Notes: generated by a model not told the origin, from the letters alone. Shown: positions 51,958-61,351, counted from the first letter of the stretch. The stretch is 64,000 bases of DNA from Pseudoflavonifractor sp. Marseille-P3106 (GCA_900169975.1 LT827123.1:62001-126000), one strand, 5' to 3'. Translations and numbers: made by a program.

Positions 51958-51974
51958 ACATAACGTTGTTATGT
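51958..51974. promoter_or_regulatory. candidate TetR operator between degV and tetR genes
   Basis: ACATAAC-GTT-GTTATGT (51958-51974) is a perfect 7-3-7 dyad in the short AT-rich gap, next to TATAGA (plus) and TATTAT-like (minus) -10 elements. It could control both genes. Confidence 0.6.
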
Positions 51975-52016
51975 TATTATTATAGACGGGCATAAAACGT
52001 CTGTCAAGGAGGGAAA

Positions 52017-52613
52017 ATGCCCATGAATTATCAGGAGCGCCGCAGACTCCAGGCCGAGGAGACCCGCCGGGCGATTCTCGATGCCGCCGCCCGGCTCACG
52101 CGGAAAGAGGGCTTCGACAAGGTGACGATCCGGGATATTTGCCGGGCGGCCGGCGTGACCACAGGGGCCTTTTATCATCATTTTGCCTCCAAGGAGGATC
52201 TGCTCAACCAGGGCTTTGTCTCTCTGGACGTCTACATGGAGCAGGCTCTGGCGGCTTACGCCGGAGAGGTGCCCATCCGGAGGCTGGAGGCTCTGCTGGA
52301 GTGTTATGCCCGATTCATGGAGAGTCAGGGGTGGGAGACGGTGGCCCGGTATTACGGCCGCCGCCTGGCCGATCCCGCCGCGGCCTCCATGTCTCCCAGC
52401 CGGTTCACGCTCCGGGCCATGCTGGACTGCCTGAGGGATCTGGCTGACTCGGGGGAGCTATCACCCGCCCACTCTCCGGAGTGGACGGCGGAATTCTTTT
52501 TCCGCCATTTTCGGGGGGTGGTCGTGGACTGGGTCCTCCACCGGGCTTCTTATGAATTATGGCCCAAACTGGCCCAGGATTATCAGCTTTTTGAAGGAGC
52601 TTTTCGGGCATAG
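52017..52613 (+). CDS. TetR-family transcription regulator
   Basis: 198 residues. The N-terminal helix-turn-helix is TRRAILDAAARLTRKEGFDK, VTIRDICRAAGVTTGAFYHH, FASKEDLLNQGF, a textbook TetR sequence. The C-terminal ligand domain is not conserved enough to predict an effector. Starts ATG 52017 and ATG 52023 are both in range of AGGAGG (52007). Divergent from degV with a dyad between; downstream is ylbJ. A role in lipid or envelope stress is possible from context. Confidence 0.9.
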   Translation: MPMNYQERRRLQAEETRRAILDAAARLTRKEGFDKVTIRDICRAAGVTTGAFYHHFASKEDLLNQGFVSLDVYMEQALAAYAGEVPIRRLEALLECYARFMESQGWETVARYYGRRLADPAAASMSPSRFTLRAMLDCLRDLADSGELSPAHSPEWTAEFFFRHFRGVVVDWVLHRASYELWPKLAQDYQLFEGAFRA

Positions 52614-52655
52614 CCCCATTTTCGGCCGCATAGGCTGACAGGCGGGGGTGATTTC

Positions 52656-53849
52656 ATGGGACGTCTGCTGTCCAAAGAGAGTGTGCGGGAGATCTGCGTG
52701 GGGACGGCGCTGCTGTGCTGCGCCCTGGCGCTGGTGTGCTGGCCCAGGGAGATCGGGGCGGCGGTGCAGAGCGGCCTGGAGCTCTGCTACAACGTGATCC
52801 TCCCGTCCCTGTTCCCCTTTTTTATCCTCACCTCACTGGTGATCTCTCTGGGGCTGGCGGGCTACCTGGGACGGCTGCTGGAACCGGTGATGCGGCCTCT
52901 TTTCCATGTGAGCGGGCCCTGCGCCGCCGCTTTGGCGCTGGGCTTTGTGGGAGGGTATCCCGTGGGTGCCCGGGCCGCGCTCACCCTTTATGAAAACGGA
53001 CAGTGCACAAAGACTGAGGCGGAGCGGCTGTTGGCGTTCTGCAACAACTCCGGACCCGCCTTTATTCTGGGTGTGGTGGGGGCGGGGATCTTTGCCGACA
53101 GCCGGGTGGGTCTGCTCCTCTGCCTGACCCACGCCGCCGCGTCGGTGTGCGTGGGGCTGATCTTCCGCTTTTACCGCTGGGGGGATCGGGAGAACCGGAA
53201 ACAGAGATCCTGTCCGCCCATCCGGGCCCAGCGCTTTGCCGCCGCCTTTACCGAGGCGGTGAAGGGCGCGCTCTCCTCCACCCTCAATATCTGTGCTTTC
53301 GTGGTCTGCTTTACCGTCATCCTCCGAATGGGCTTCCTCTCCGGAATCCTGCCGGCACTGGCCGGGCTGCTGGGGCGGCTCTTGGCTCCGCTGGGATTCA
53401 GCCGCCTCTGGGCCGAGCGGCTGCTCACCGGTATTTTGGAGGTCTCCTCCGGAGTGTGGTCCCTCACGGGAGACGGATCTCTGGGCGGCAGGCTGTCCAT
53501 GGCTGCTTTTATGCTGGGCTGGGCGGGGATCTCGGTACACTGTCAGGTGCTCTCCTTTTTGGGGGAGAGCGGGCTCAATGTGCGCACCTATGTGGGTGGA
53601 AAACTGCTCCACGGCCTGATCTCCGCCGCACTTACCGCCCTGGTGTTCCGCCTCTTTCCCCTGGAGGCCACCGTGTCGTCCTATCTTACCCGGCAGGTGG
53701 CGGGCATCGCGGGGACGGATTTCTACACGGCTCTCACTGTCTCCACCGCCGCTGCATGGGTGGTTTTCCTTCTCTTTTTCCTGGCGGCCGCCCTGGGGAT
53801 CGAAAAAGGACGGAGGAACGCTGGAAAACGGCGGAGCGGTGTGCTATAA
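52656..53849 (+). CDS. ylbJ: YlbJ-type sporulation integral membrane protein
   Basis: 397 residues with about nine TM segments. It has nucleoside-recognition (Gate) type motifs: LELCYNVILPSLFPFFILTS, LGFVGGYPVGARAALTLYE, FCNNSGPAFILGVVG, and MAAFMLGWAGISVHCQVLSF, the pattern of YlbJ, which is needed for spore cortex/engulfment in B. subtilis. ATG 52656 follows GGGGGTGA. Length matches the family. It begins 42 bases after the TetR gene. Confidence 0.88.
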   Translation: MGRLLSKESVREICVGTALLCCALALVCWPREIGAAVQSGLELCYNVILPSLFPFFILTSLVISLGLAGYLGRLLEPVMRPLFHVSGPCAAALALGFVGGYPVGARAALTLYENGQCTKTEAERLLAFCNNSGPAFILGVVGAGIFADSRVGLLLCLTHAAASVCVGLIFRFYRWGDRENRKQRSCPPIRAQRFAAAFTEAVKGALSSTLNICAFVVCFTVILRMGFLSGILPALAGLLGRLLAPLGFSRLWAERLLTGILEVSSGVWSLTGDGSLGGRLSMAAFMLGWAGISVHCQVLSFLGESGLNVRTYVGGKLLHGLISAALTALVFRLFPLEATVSSYLTRQVAGIAGTDFYTALTVSTAAAWVVFLLFFLAAALGIEKGRRNAGKRRSGVL

Positions 53850-53907
53850 TAGCCGCGGCGCAAAAAGAACCGGCAGCACGGCGGTGAGCCGTACCGCCGT
53901 AAAACAC

Positions 53908-53937
53908 GAAAGGCGGCCGGACATTCGGCCGCCTTTC
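53908..53937. terminator. hairpin, terminator-like
   Basis: GAAAGGCGGCCG (53908-53919), 6-base loop, CGGCCGCCTTTC (53926-53937). Lies after ylbJ and before the DUF4317 gene; a second small dyad (ACGGCGGT...ACCGCCGT) is just upstream. Confidence 0.65.
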
Positions 53938-53963
53938 CATTTCGGAACAGGGATGGGGATACC

Positions 53964-55094
53964 ATGAATGAAAAAGAAACGGCGGAGCTCCGCCGCCGGT
54001 TTAAGCCGGACAAGAGCAATATTTCCCACGTGCGTGGGTGCTATGTCAATGAAAACCGGGAGATCATCTCCCAGTTTGACCAGTCTCTGGGGCTGATGAG
54101 CGAGGACGACAGCACCATGATCCTGTCTACCCTCCGCAAGACGCTCTCGGGGGGGATCGGCAAACATCTCACGGACATTTCCTTCGCAACCCGGCAGGTG
54201 GTGGACAGCGACGAGCACCGGCTGCTCATGGCACTGCGGGATTCCGCTCTCGCCGACGAAGAGGCGGTGCAGCGCTTTTTCCGCAAGACCATCGACGCCA
54301 TGGATGTGGAGGGCAACTACCTCATCCTCCTGGCCCGGGACGCCTACGATGTCCCCTTCCGCTCCTCCGACGGGGAAAAGCAGGAGGATGCGGGGAGCGA
54401 GACTTTTTCTTACATCCTCTGCTCCATCTGCCCGGTAAAGATGACCAAGCCGGCGCTCAGCTACCGGGCCAACGAGAACCGGTTCGGCCATCTGCCCATC
54501 GACTGGGTGGTGTCGGCCCCGGAGGCAGGGTTCCTTTTCCCGGCCTTCAACGACCGCTCCACCGACCTGTACGGGGCGCTTTATTACTCCAGGGACACTG
54601 CTGCCAACCACCAGGCCTTTGTGGACGCCATTTTTCGGGTGGAGCCGCCCATGCCTGCCGATGCACAGAAGGAGACCTTCCGGTCCATTCTGGCCGACAG
54701 CCTTTCCGACGACTGTTCTCTGGAGGTGGTCCAGGGGGTCCACGGCAAGCTGCGGGAGATGATCGAGGTCCACAAGGAGAGCAAGGAGGCCGAGCCTCTG
54801 GTGATCTCCCAGCGGGTGGTGAAGCGGGTGCTGGCCGACTGCGGGGTGTCCGGCGAGCATGCCGAGACCTTTGAGGCCCGCTACGCCGCCGAATTTGGAG
54901 ACGGGCGGGAGCTGAACCCTCAAAATCTGGTGGATCTCCGCCGCACGGAGATCAGGACCCCCGATGTGACCATCCAGGTCAGCCCCGAGCGGGAGGACCT
55001 GGTCCAGGCACGCGTCATTGACGGGATCAAGTACCTGCTCATCCGGGCGGACGAGGGTGTGGAGGTCAACGGCGTCCAGATCCAGATCTCCTGA
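53964..55094 (+). CDS. DUF4317 protein
   Basis: 376 residues, cytoplasmic. The sequence starts MNEKETAELRRRFKPDKSNI and continues SHVRGCYVNENREIISQFDQ, the N-terminal signature of DUF4317 proteins, which are common in Clostridia and of unknown function. No catalytic motif was recognised; the C-terminal part reads RTPDVTIQVSPEREDLVQAR and IDGIKYLLIRADEGVEVNGV. ATG 53964 follows AACAGGGATGGGG. Single gene, convergent with the antiporter. Confidence 0.9.
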   Translation: MNEKETAELRRRFKPDKSNISHVRGCYVNENREIISQFDQSLGLMSEDDSTMILSTLRKTLSGGIGKHLTDISFATRQVVDSDEHRLLMALRDSALADEEAVQRFFRKTIDAMDVEGNYLILLARDAYDVPFRSSDGEKQEDAGSETFSYILCSICPVKMTKPALSYRANENRFGHLPIDWVVSAPEAGFLFPAFNDRSTDLYGALYYSRDTAANHQAFVDAIFRVEPPMPADAQKETFRSILADSLSDDCSLEVVQGVHGKLREMIEVHKESKEAEPLVISQRVVKRVLADCGVSGEHAETFEARYAAEFGDGRELNPQNLVDLRRTEIRTPDVTIQVSPEREDLVQARVIDGIKYLLIRADEGVEVNGVQIQIS

Positions 55095-55110
55095 AAAGGG
55101 GAGAAGCCCT

Positions 55111-56397
55111 TTATTTTTTCTCGTCTTTTGACTGGCTCTGCAGATTGTCGTGGTCTTCCAGCAGCATCTGGGTGGCCCGGTCGAAGTCGGCCAGATCCTC
55201 GTAGCGGTTGACCAGAGCGCTCTCTTCCAGGTCGGAGTAGTCTTTCTCCTTGCTCTTGTAGACCAGCTTGAGCAGAATGGGGGTGACCACAGTGGTGACG
55301 ATGACTACAAGGACCACCGGGCCGAAGAATTCCTCCTTCATCAGTCCGGAGGAGATCCCCTTGTTCGCCACGATGAGGGCCACCTCGCCGCGGGAGACCA
55401 TGCCCACGCCTACCCGGAGGGAGTCCTTTCCGGAATATCCGCAGAGTTTGGCGCCCAGGCCGCAGCCGATCACCTTGCTGACCAATGCCACGGCAATGAG
55501 CAGCAGAGAGAACAGAATGATGGTGCGGCTCATCTGGGGCAGCTCCACCTTCAATCCAATGCTGGCGAAGAACACGGGGGAGAGGAGCATGCAGGAGAGA
55601 GTGTCGAAGCGGTTTTGCAGGTAAGCCACCTTGGGGGTGCCGGCGAAGATAACCCCCATGATATAGGCGCCCGTGATGTCGGCCACACCGAAAAATGCCT
55701 CGGATATATAGGCGTAAATGAGGCACAGCGAGAAAGCCACGATGAGGAAACGGCGCTTATCGGTGTCCCAACGGGAGAACCAGTGGTTGACCAGCTTGTG
55801 GAGCAGGAGCCCCACCCCCAGGCTCACCGCGAAGAACAGAACGATCTTCACCAGGACCAGGCCCAGGCTGCCGCCCTGGCCGGCCATCGAGGTGACGATG
55901 GTCAGGGCCACGATGCCCATGACGTCGTCGATGAGGGCGGCGCCCAGGATGGCGTTGCCCGAGCGGGTGGACAGCTTGCCCAGCTCCTTCAGGGTCTCCA
56001 CCGTGATGCTGACAGACGTGGCGGTGAGGATGACGCCGATAAAGACATTTTGCAGGAACTCGCCGCGATTGAAGAGGGCGGCGGCCCCGAAGCCCATGAC
56101 CAACGGTACCAGGACACCGATGAGGGCGATGACGAACGCGGCCTTTCCGGAGCGCTTGAGCCCGTCCAGATCGGTCTCCATTCCGGCGGTGAACATCAGC
56201 ACGATGACGCCCAGCTCCGCCACTTCGTTGAGAAAGTCGGTCTGGCCGATCAGCCCGAAGCCCGCCGGGCCCAGCAGAACGCCGGCGATCAGAGCGCCCA
56301 CCACCTGGGGCAGAGAAGCCCGTTTGGTGAGGATGCCCAGGATCTTCGTGCACAGCAGGATGACCGCAAGTTGAATCAAAAACCAATAGGAATCCAT
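55111..56397 (-). CDS. CPA2-type cation/proton antiporter
   Basis: 428 residues, 12-13 TM segments. GVLLGPAGFGLIG, LMFTAGMETDL and the ion-site region ILGAALIDDVMGIVALTI with the double Asp match Na+/H+ or K+/H+ exchangers of the CPA2 group. A short charged cytoplasmic tail (KSKEKDYSDLEESALVNRYE) follows; it lacks the RCK domain of Kef proteins. ATG 56397 follows AAGGAGG. Probably used in Na+ or pH homeostasis, which fits an organism with several Na+-coupled symporters. Confidence 0.9.
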   Translation of the reverse strand: MDSYWFLIQLAVILLCTKILGILTKRASLPQVVGALIAGVLLGPAGFGLIGQTDFLNEVAELGVIVLMFTAGMETDLDGLKRSGKAAFVIALIGVLVPLVMGFGAAALFNRGEFLQNVFIGVILTATSVSITVETLKELGKLSTRSGNAILGAALIDDVMGIVALTIVTSMAGQGGSLGLVLVKIVLFFAVSLGVGLLLHKLVNHWFSRWDTDKRRFLIVAFSLCLIYAYISEAFFGVADITGAYIMGVIFAGTPKVAYLQNRFDTLSCMLLSPVFFASIGLKVELPQMSRTIILFSLLLIAVALVSKVIGCGLGAKLCGYSGKDSLRVGVGMVSRGEVALIVANKGISSGLMKEEFFGPVVLVVIVTTVVTPILLKLVYKSKEKDYSDLEESALVNRYEDLADFDRATQMLLEDHDNLQSQSKDEKK

Positions 56398-56517
56398 AAA
56401 GTTACCTCCTTAGCTGCTCTATTTTAGGCGTTTCATTCGCCCGGGGCAAGAGAAGAAAGTGACGAAAAAAAGCCGCTGAAAAGGCCTATATTTGGCGGGC
56501 ATACTGTGAAGAGAGGA

Positions 56518-56546
56518 TTGCTTTTTTTAAAATGATATGTTATAGA
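56518..56546 (+). promoter_or_regulatory. promoter of the TSCPD protein gene
   Basis: TTGCTT (56518-56523), 17 bases, TATAGA (56541-56546), 34 bases before the start codon. Confidence 0.65.
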
Positions 56547-56580
56547 TAAAGTACCTTAACAAAAAGAGAGGAACGGAGCA

Positions 56581-56823
56581 ATGACTATTGATTATCAGCC
56601 CAAAGGGGTTTGTTCCCGCCGGATGCGCATCGAAGTGGAGAACGGGATCGTCAAGTCGCTTGAGGTCCAGGGCGGCTGCTACGGGAACCTCCAGGGGATC
56701 AGCAGGCTGGTGGAGGGAATGCGGGTGGACGACGTGATCGCGCGGCTGGAGGGGATTCGATGCGGGTTCAAACCCACTTCCTGCCCGGATCAGCTGGCTC
56801 AGGCGCTGAAGCAGTCCCGCTGA
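56581..56823 (+). CDS. TSCPD-domain protein (TIGR03905 type)
   Basis: 80 residues. The C-terminal TSCPDQLAQAL gives the domain its name; VQGGCYGNLQGISRLVEGM and IARLEGIRCGFKPTSCPDQL match the short stand-alone family found in Clostridia, related to the C-terminus of ribonucleotide reductases. Probably metal-binding through its Cys residues. ATG 56581 follows GAGAGGAAC. Single gene with its own promoter and terminator. Function unknown. Confidence 0.88.
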   Translation: MTIDYQPKGVCSRRMRIEVENGIVKSLEVQGGCYGNLQGISRLVEGMRVDDVIARLEGIRCGFKPTSCPDQLAQALKQSR

Positions 56824-56847
56824 AGCGGGTCCGATCGGAAAAAGAAC

Positions 56848-56878
56848 GGGGTGGACAGCATATGCTGTCCACCCTTAT
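56848..56878 (+). terminator. terminator of the TSCPD gene
   Basis: A 12-bp palindromic stem (56849-56860 with 56863-56874) and 2-base centre, then TTATTT. Confidence 0.7.
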
Positions 56879-57013
56879 TTGTGTGGAAAAGTGTGGGGGA
56901 GAGCGCTTTACGGATGATGTGCGGGATGATATAATCAATTTTTCAGGCAAAAATCGGCGCAGCCCTCTTTCCCGGTGGGACAGGCGGGGGCGCGGCAAGG
57001 CGGGGCGAGGAAC

Positions 57014-57892
57014 ATGAATCGGCAAATATCGGATCGGTGGAAATTGATCCTCTCGATGTGTGTGTTCGGGACCATTGGGATCGTGAGACGGTATATCCCA
57101 TATCCATCCAGCGTGATCGCCCTCGCCCGGGGGCTGATCGGCATGCTGTTCCTGCTGGCTCTGCGCCTGTGCGGGGGAGAGCGGCTTGCGGCGGCGGAGC
57201 AGAAAAGGAATGCAGTTCCGCTGTGCCTGTCCGGCGTTTTGCTGGGCGCAAACTGGATCCTGCTGTTTGAGGCCTACCGGTACACCTCAGTGTCGGTGGC
57301 CACCGTCTGCTACTATATGGCCCCCGTGTTTGTGATCCTGACAGCCCCCATTTTCCTCCATGAGGCACTGACCGCAAAAAAGGGGCTGTGTGCCGCGGCG
57401 GCGGTGTGCGGAATGGTACTGGTTTCGGGGGTGCTGGAGTCGGGCGTTTCCGGCCTGACCGGCGTACTCTTCGGCCTTGGGGCCGCTGTTTCGTATGCGG
57501 CGGTCATCCTCCTCAACAAGCAGATCACGGGGCTGTCCGCCGGGGACAGAACACTGGTCCAACTGGGGGCGGCGGCAGTGGCCCTTCTTCCCTATGTCCT
57601 GATGACAGAGGATCTCTCCGCCCTCGATACCAGCTGGTTTGTGCTTGCCATGCTCCTTGTGGCCGGGGTGGTCCATACGGGCATTGCCTACGCACTCTAT
57701 TTTGGCAGTATCCGAAACCTCCCCGCACAGACCGCCGCCCTGCTCAGCTACATCGACCCCATTACGGCGGTGGTGCTGTCGGCCCTGGTGCTGAAGGAGC
57801 AGCTGTCTCTGACTGCGGGAGTCGGGGGCGCGCTGGTGATCGGGGCTGCGGCGATCAGTGAGCTGCCGACTGGGAGGGCGGAACACCGGTGA
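57014..57892 (+). CDS. DMT-superfamily (EamA) membrane transporter
   Basis: 292 residues, ten TM segments in two EamA repeats: VFGTIGIVRRYIPYPSSVIA through LSGVLLGANWILLFEAYRYT, and GLGAAVSYAAVILLNKQITG through GIAYALYFGSIRNLPAQTAA. Typically exports amino acids or other metabolites. ATG 57014 follows GCGAGG; an upstream in-frame ATG (56975) would add residues without family match. Its 3' end overlaps the convergent CcdA-TlpA gene by 38 bases. Confidence 0.9.
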   Translation: MNRQISDRWKLILSMCVFGTIGIVRRYIPYPSSVIALARGLIGMLFLLALRLCGGERLAAAEQKRNAVPLCLSGVLLGANWILLFEAYRYTSVSVATVCYYMAPVFVILTAPIFLHEALTAKKGLCAAAAVCGMVLVSGVLESGVSGLTGVLFGLGAAVSYAAVILLNKQITGLSAGDRTLVQLGAAAVALLPYVLMTEDLSALDTSWFVLAMLLVAGVVHTGIAYALYFGSIRNLPAQTAALLSYIDPITAVVLSALVLKEQLSLTAGVGGALVIGAAAISELPTGRAEHR

Positions 57893-59132
57893 GCGTCTGC
57901 CGGACGATGTTCTCCATCATATCCACGCTGAGCGCCCCGGAGACATAGCCGAAGAGATTGCCCTCCCGGTCGATCATGAAGGTGGTGGGGAAGGCAGAGA
58001 CGCCATACTGGCCGAACACTGCGCCGGTGGTATCCATAAGGGCCGGGTAGGTGTAACCCCCGTTTTCCAAAAAGAGGGTGACCTCCTCTACGGAACCGTC
58101 ACTGTTGCCGGGGTGGTCGTCCGTTTTGGGATTGGCGACGGACAGTACCACCAGGTCCTCTCCGGCATTGCCGCCATAGGATTCATAGAGCTTCTGGATG
58201 TCCGGCATCTCCCGCCGGCAGGGACCGCACCAGGTGGCCCAGAAGTTCAAAAAGACGACTTTCCCCCGGTAGTCGGACAGGGTGTGGCTCTCTCCATTCT
58301 GGTCGGTGAGGGTGAAATCGGGCGCGGGTACGGCATCGGGTGCGGCACTCTCTGGAGCGGGGCTTTCGGCGGGGGCCTGTGCCTGCACGGCAGGGGTGGT
58401 TCCGGCGGAGGAGAGATAGCCGGTGAGGCCGTTCATCCAGCCGGTGAACATCATGACGCCCATCAGGATCATCAGCGCACCGCCCAGCTTCCCCGTGTAG
58501 CGGAGCACCTCCTGATGGGTCTTGAAGAAGTTTAAAACGCTTCCGGTGAAGAGGCCCACCGCCAGAAAGGGCAGAACAAAGCCCAGGGTGTAGACGCCGA
58601 TGAGCAGGAAACCGGCCGCGGAAGAGGCTGCGGAGGAGGCCATGAGCAGCACGCTGGTCAGGGCGGGACCCACGCAGGGCGTCCAGGCGAAGCTGAACAC
58701 AAAGCCCAGCACCAGGGCGGTGAACGGATTCATGACCCAGCGATCCAGCCGGAAGGGGAGGCGGTGCTCCCGGGACAAAACCTGAGAGGAGCCGAACACG
58801 CCAAGCTGATAGAGGCCGAAAAGAAAGATGACGATCCCGCCCACCCGGGCCAGCCAGGCGCGGTTCCCGCTGAAAAAGCGCCCCAGGGCGGAGACACCAA
58901 GCCCCAGGACCACAAAGGCGAAGCTGACGCCCAGGACGAAGAACAGCGTGTGGAGCAGGACTTTTTTGCGGGGATAGCGGACGCTGCCATCTGGCAGACG
59001 CTCCTGGGCGCCGCCCGCCAGATAGCCGATGTAGAGGGGGACGACCGGGAGGACGCAGGGGGAGAAAAAGCTGAGCAGCCCCTGCAGAAAGACGGTCAGT
59101 GCCGGGACGCCGGCAGAGAGTGTAAAGCCCAT
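57855..59132 (-). CDS. CcdA-TlpA fusion, membrane thiol-reductant transporter with redoxin domain
   Basis: 425 residues. The N-terminal six-TM CcdA domain (~1-235) has LSFFSPCVLPVVPLYIGYLA and FAWTPCVGPALTSVL, with the two electron-carrying Cys each in a S/T-P-C-V context. A linker rich in Ala/Pro is followed by a TlpA/ResA-like thioredoxin fold (~275-425) with NFWATWCGPCRREMPDIQKL and FPTTFMIDREG. Carries electrons from cytoplasmic thioredoxin to extracytoplasmic disulfides. ATG 59132 follows AGGAGGAG. Own promoter with a dyad upstream. Confidence 0.92.
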   Translation of the reverse strand: MGFTLSAGVPALTVFLQGLLSFFSPCVLPVVPLYIGYLAGGAQERLPDGSVRYPRKKVLLHTLFFVLGVSFAFVVLGLGVSALGRFFSGNRAWLARVGGIVIFLFGLYQLGVFGSSQVLSREHRLPFRLDRWVMNPFTALVLGFVFSFAWTPCVGPALTSVLLMASSAASSAAGFLLIGVYTLGFVLPFLAVGLFTGSVLNFFKTHQEVLRYTGKLGGALMILMGVMMFTGWMNGLTGYLSSAGTTPAVQAQAPAESPAPESAAPDAVPAPDFTLTDQNGESHTLSDYRGKVVFLNFWATWCGPCRREMPDIQKLYESYGGNAGEDLVVLSVANPKTDDHPGNSDGSVEEVTLFLENGGYTYPALMDTTGAVFGQYGVSAFPTTFMIDREGNLFGYVSGALSVDMMENIVRQTLTGVPPSQSAAH

Positions 59133-59173
59133 ATCGGCTCCTCCTGTGTAAAAATTAACTGTAATAAAATATA

Positions 59174-59219
59174 GTACAGTTTGTGCCCTTACTGTACCAT
59201 CGACGCCCTTGTTTGTCAA
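59174..59219 (-). promoter_or_regulatory. promoter and dyad operator of the CcdA-TlpA gene
   Basis: Minus strand TTGACA (59214-59219), 17 bases, TACAGT (59191-59196). GTACAGT (59174-59180) and ACTGTAC (59191-59197) form a 7-bp dyad with a 10-base centre covering the -10 and start point, a likely repressor site. The stretch 59220-59390 holds no gene. Confidence 0.65.
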
Positions 59220-59390
59220 GGGGAGAAAGGGAAAAGACCCCGTTTCCCTCTGCTGCGCAGAATTCCGGCGTCTGCAGACACCGGAACAAGGAGGAACGCC
59301 GTCAGCTCCGGGGACATGCACCTGAGAATTCGGCCATGACGGACGGGGCGGCTGTTCCCCGGGAATCGAGCCCTGTCCGGCAAGCGAAAA

Positions 59391-59424
59391 AAAGACGCTG
59401 CCGGACCCGGCAGCGTCTTTTTGG
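59391..59424. terminator. bidirectional terminator
   Basis: 14-bp stem (59391-59404 with 59407-59420), tiny loop, then TTT on plus and TTTTTT on minus; ends the Na/Pi gene. Confidence 0.8.
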
Positions 59425-59444
59425 AAAGGAAAATCACAGGGGGA

Positions 59445-61271
59445 TCAGCCCTCTCCCACGGGGGGCTCGATCTTCATCAGAGGATCGTAGTATTTGGCCT
59501 TGCTGGCGGCAAACATCTGCTCGAACTCCTGATTGTGGCCGTGATGGAGCTCGTGGGTGTAGGCGTGGGTGTCGGTGCGCACCAGATCTCCCTTGGGAGC
59601 AGTCTGGCGGAGGATCTCAATGGCGATGTTGGAGCAGTGGTCGGAGATGCGCTCCAGATTGATGATCAGCTCCAGGAACTGGGTACCCAGTTCGATGGTG
59701 CAGGAGCCGGTCTTGAGCCGCTCGATGTGGCGGGCCCGCAGGTCGTCCCGCATCAGGTCCACCACCTCTTCCAGAGGCTCCACCTGGAGTGAGAGAGCGT
59801 AGGAGCGCTCGCGGTAGCAGGCCAGGGCCTTCTCAATGGTCTCGTCCACCGCGTCGGTAAGTGCTTTCAGCTCCCGCTTGGCGATGTTGGAGAAGGAAAT
59901 TCCCTTGTTGTGAAGGGCGGTGGCGCACTCGCCCAGGTTGATTGAGTAGTCGCCGATCCGCTCGAAGTCGGACAGGGTGTGCAGCAGTTCGGAGATCTTC
60001 ACGCTCTCCGGAGGCGTGAGGGCGCGGTCGGTCAGCTTGACCAGATAGTTGTCCAGCGCGTTTTCCATCTTGTCCAGCGCGATCTCAGTCTCGTTGAGGC
60101 GCTCCAGCTTTTTGACATCGTAGCGCTCCAGCAGTTCCACCGCGGTGCGGTAGTTTTCCTGGGCGTAGAGGCCCATCTGGATCACGGCATCGTGGGCCCG
60201 CTCCAGCGCCAGAGAGGGGGAGGCGAGGAAGCGCTCGTCCAGGACGGAGACCTCGCGGGTCTCGGTGTCTCCGGGCACCAGGTGCTCTACCAGGGCAACC
60301 AGCTGTTTGCGGAGCGGCAGCATCACCGCGGTGCAGGCCAGATTGAACAGCAGGTGGAGGTTGGCGATGCTGCCCATGTTCATCACGGAAGTCCAGAAGG
60401 GGAAGTGGAAAACCGCGTTGCCCGCATAGAGGACCACCAGGAAAAAGACGGTGCCCAGGATGTTGAAGAACAGGTGGATCATGGCGGTTCGCTTGGCGTT
60501 TTTGCTGGCGCCCACACTGGAGAGCAGGGCGGTGACGGTGGTGCCGATATTCTGGCCCATGATGAGGGGGATGGCCACGTTGAAGTGGACCACGCCAGTG
60601 GTGCTGACGGCCTGCAGGATGCCCATGGAGGCGGAGGAGCTCTGGATGAGCGCCGTGACCGCCGCGCCCACCGCCACGCCCAGCAGGGGGTTGGAGAAGG
60701 CGGTGAAGAGGGACTGAAACTCCGGCATGTCCTGCAGGGGGGCCACCGCAGCGGTCATGGTGTTCATGCCGATGAAGAGGACGCCCAGGCCCAGGACGAT
60801 CTGTCCGACATTCTGCTTTTTACCGCCCTTGATGAACATGTAAAAGACGATGCCGACAATGGCCAGGATAGGGCCCAGGAAGGAGGGCTTGAGGACTGCC
60901 ATCACGGGGTTGTCTGAGGAGATGTTGCCCAGGCGCAGAAGCTGGGCGGTGACGGTGGTGCCGATGTTCGCACCCATGATAATGCCCACGGTCTGCTCCA
61001 GCCGCATGATGCCGGCGTTGACAAAGCCCACGCACATGACGGTGGTGGCAGCCGAGCTCTGGATGAGTCCGGTGACCAGAGCGCCCAGGAGCACCCCTTT
61101 GAATACGTTGTTGGTGAGTTTTTCCAGAATACTCTCCAAACGTCCGCTGGATAGCTTTTCCAGGCCGTCGGTCATGGTGGACATGCCGAACAGGAACAGT
61201 GCGATAGCTCCCAACATGGAGATTACGTTTGAACTGTCCAAAAGAGCGCCTCCAAAATCAACTGTCGTCAA
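59445..61271 (-). CDS. Na+/phosphate cotransporter with C-terminal PhoU-like domain
   Basis: 608 residues. N-terminal Na/Pi cotransporter repeats (~20-310) show the paired QSSAATTVM and QSSSASMGIL motifs, with GANIGTTVTAQLL and GQNIGTTVTALL. The C-terminal ~220 residues form a PhoU-type helical domain (RLNETEIALDKMENALDNYL, FERIGDYSINLGECATAL, LERISDHCSNIAIEIL). Imports phosphate with Na+, probably regulated by its own PhoU domain. ATG 61271 is the family start; a promoter lies at 61323-61351. Confidence 0.93.
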   Translation of the reverse strand: MTTVDFGGALLDSSNVISMLGAIALFLFGMSTMTDGLEKLSSGRLESILEKLTNNVFKGVLLGALVTGLIQSSAATTVMCVGFVNAGIMRLEQTVGIIMGANIGTTVTAQLLRLGNISSDNPVMAVLKPSFLGPILAIVGIVFYMFIKGGKKQNVGQIVLGLGVLFIGMNTMTAAVAPLQDMPEFQSLFTAFSNPLLGVAVGAAVTALIQSSSASMGILQAVSTTGVVHFNVAIPLIMGQNIGTTVTALLSSVGASKNAKRTAMIHLFFNILGTVFFLVVLYAGNAVFHFPFWTSVMNMGSIANLHLLFNLACTAVMLPLRKQLVALVEHLVPGDTETREVSVLDERFLASPSLALERAHDAVIQMGLYAQENYRTAVELLERYDVKKLERLNETEIALDKMENALDNYLVKLTDRALTPPESVKISELLHTLSDFERIGDYSINLGECATALHNKGISFSNIAKRELKALTDAVDETIEKALACYRERSYALSLQVEPLEEVVDLMRDDLRARHIERLKTGSCTIELGTQFLELIINLERISDHCSNIAIEILRQTAPKGDLVRTDTHAYTHELHHGHNQEFEQMFAASKAKYYDPLMKIEPPVGEG

Positions 61272-61322
61272 AATGATGTATGGACGGGGAAAAGAAACCG
61301 TAAACCAAACGAAGACAGGCTA

Positions 61323-61351
61323 ATTATATACGGCTCAAAAGGATTCGTAAA
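61323..61351 (-). promoter_or_regulatory. possible promoter of the Na/Pi gene
   Basis: Minus strand TTTACG (61346-61351), 17 bases, TATAAT (61323-61328). The -35 is weak. A hairpin GATTCGAC...GTCGAATC follows at 61408-61430. Confidence 0.45.
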
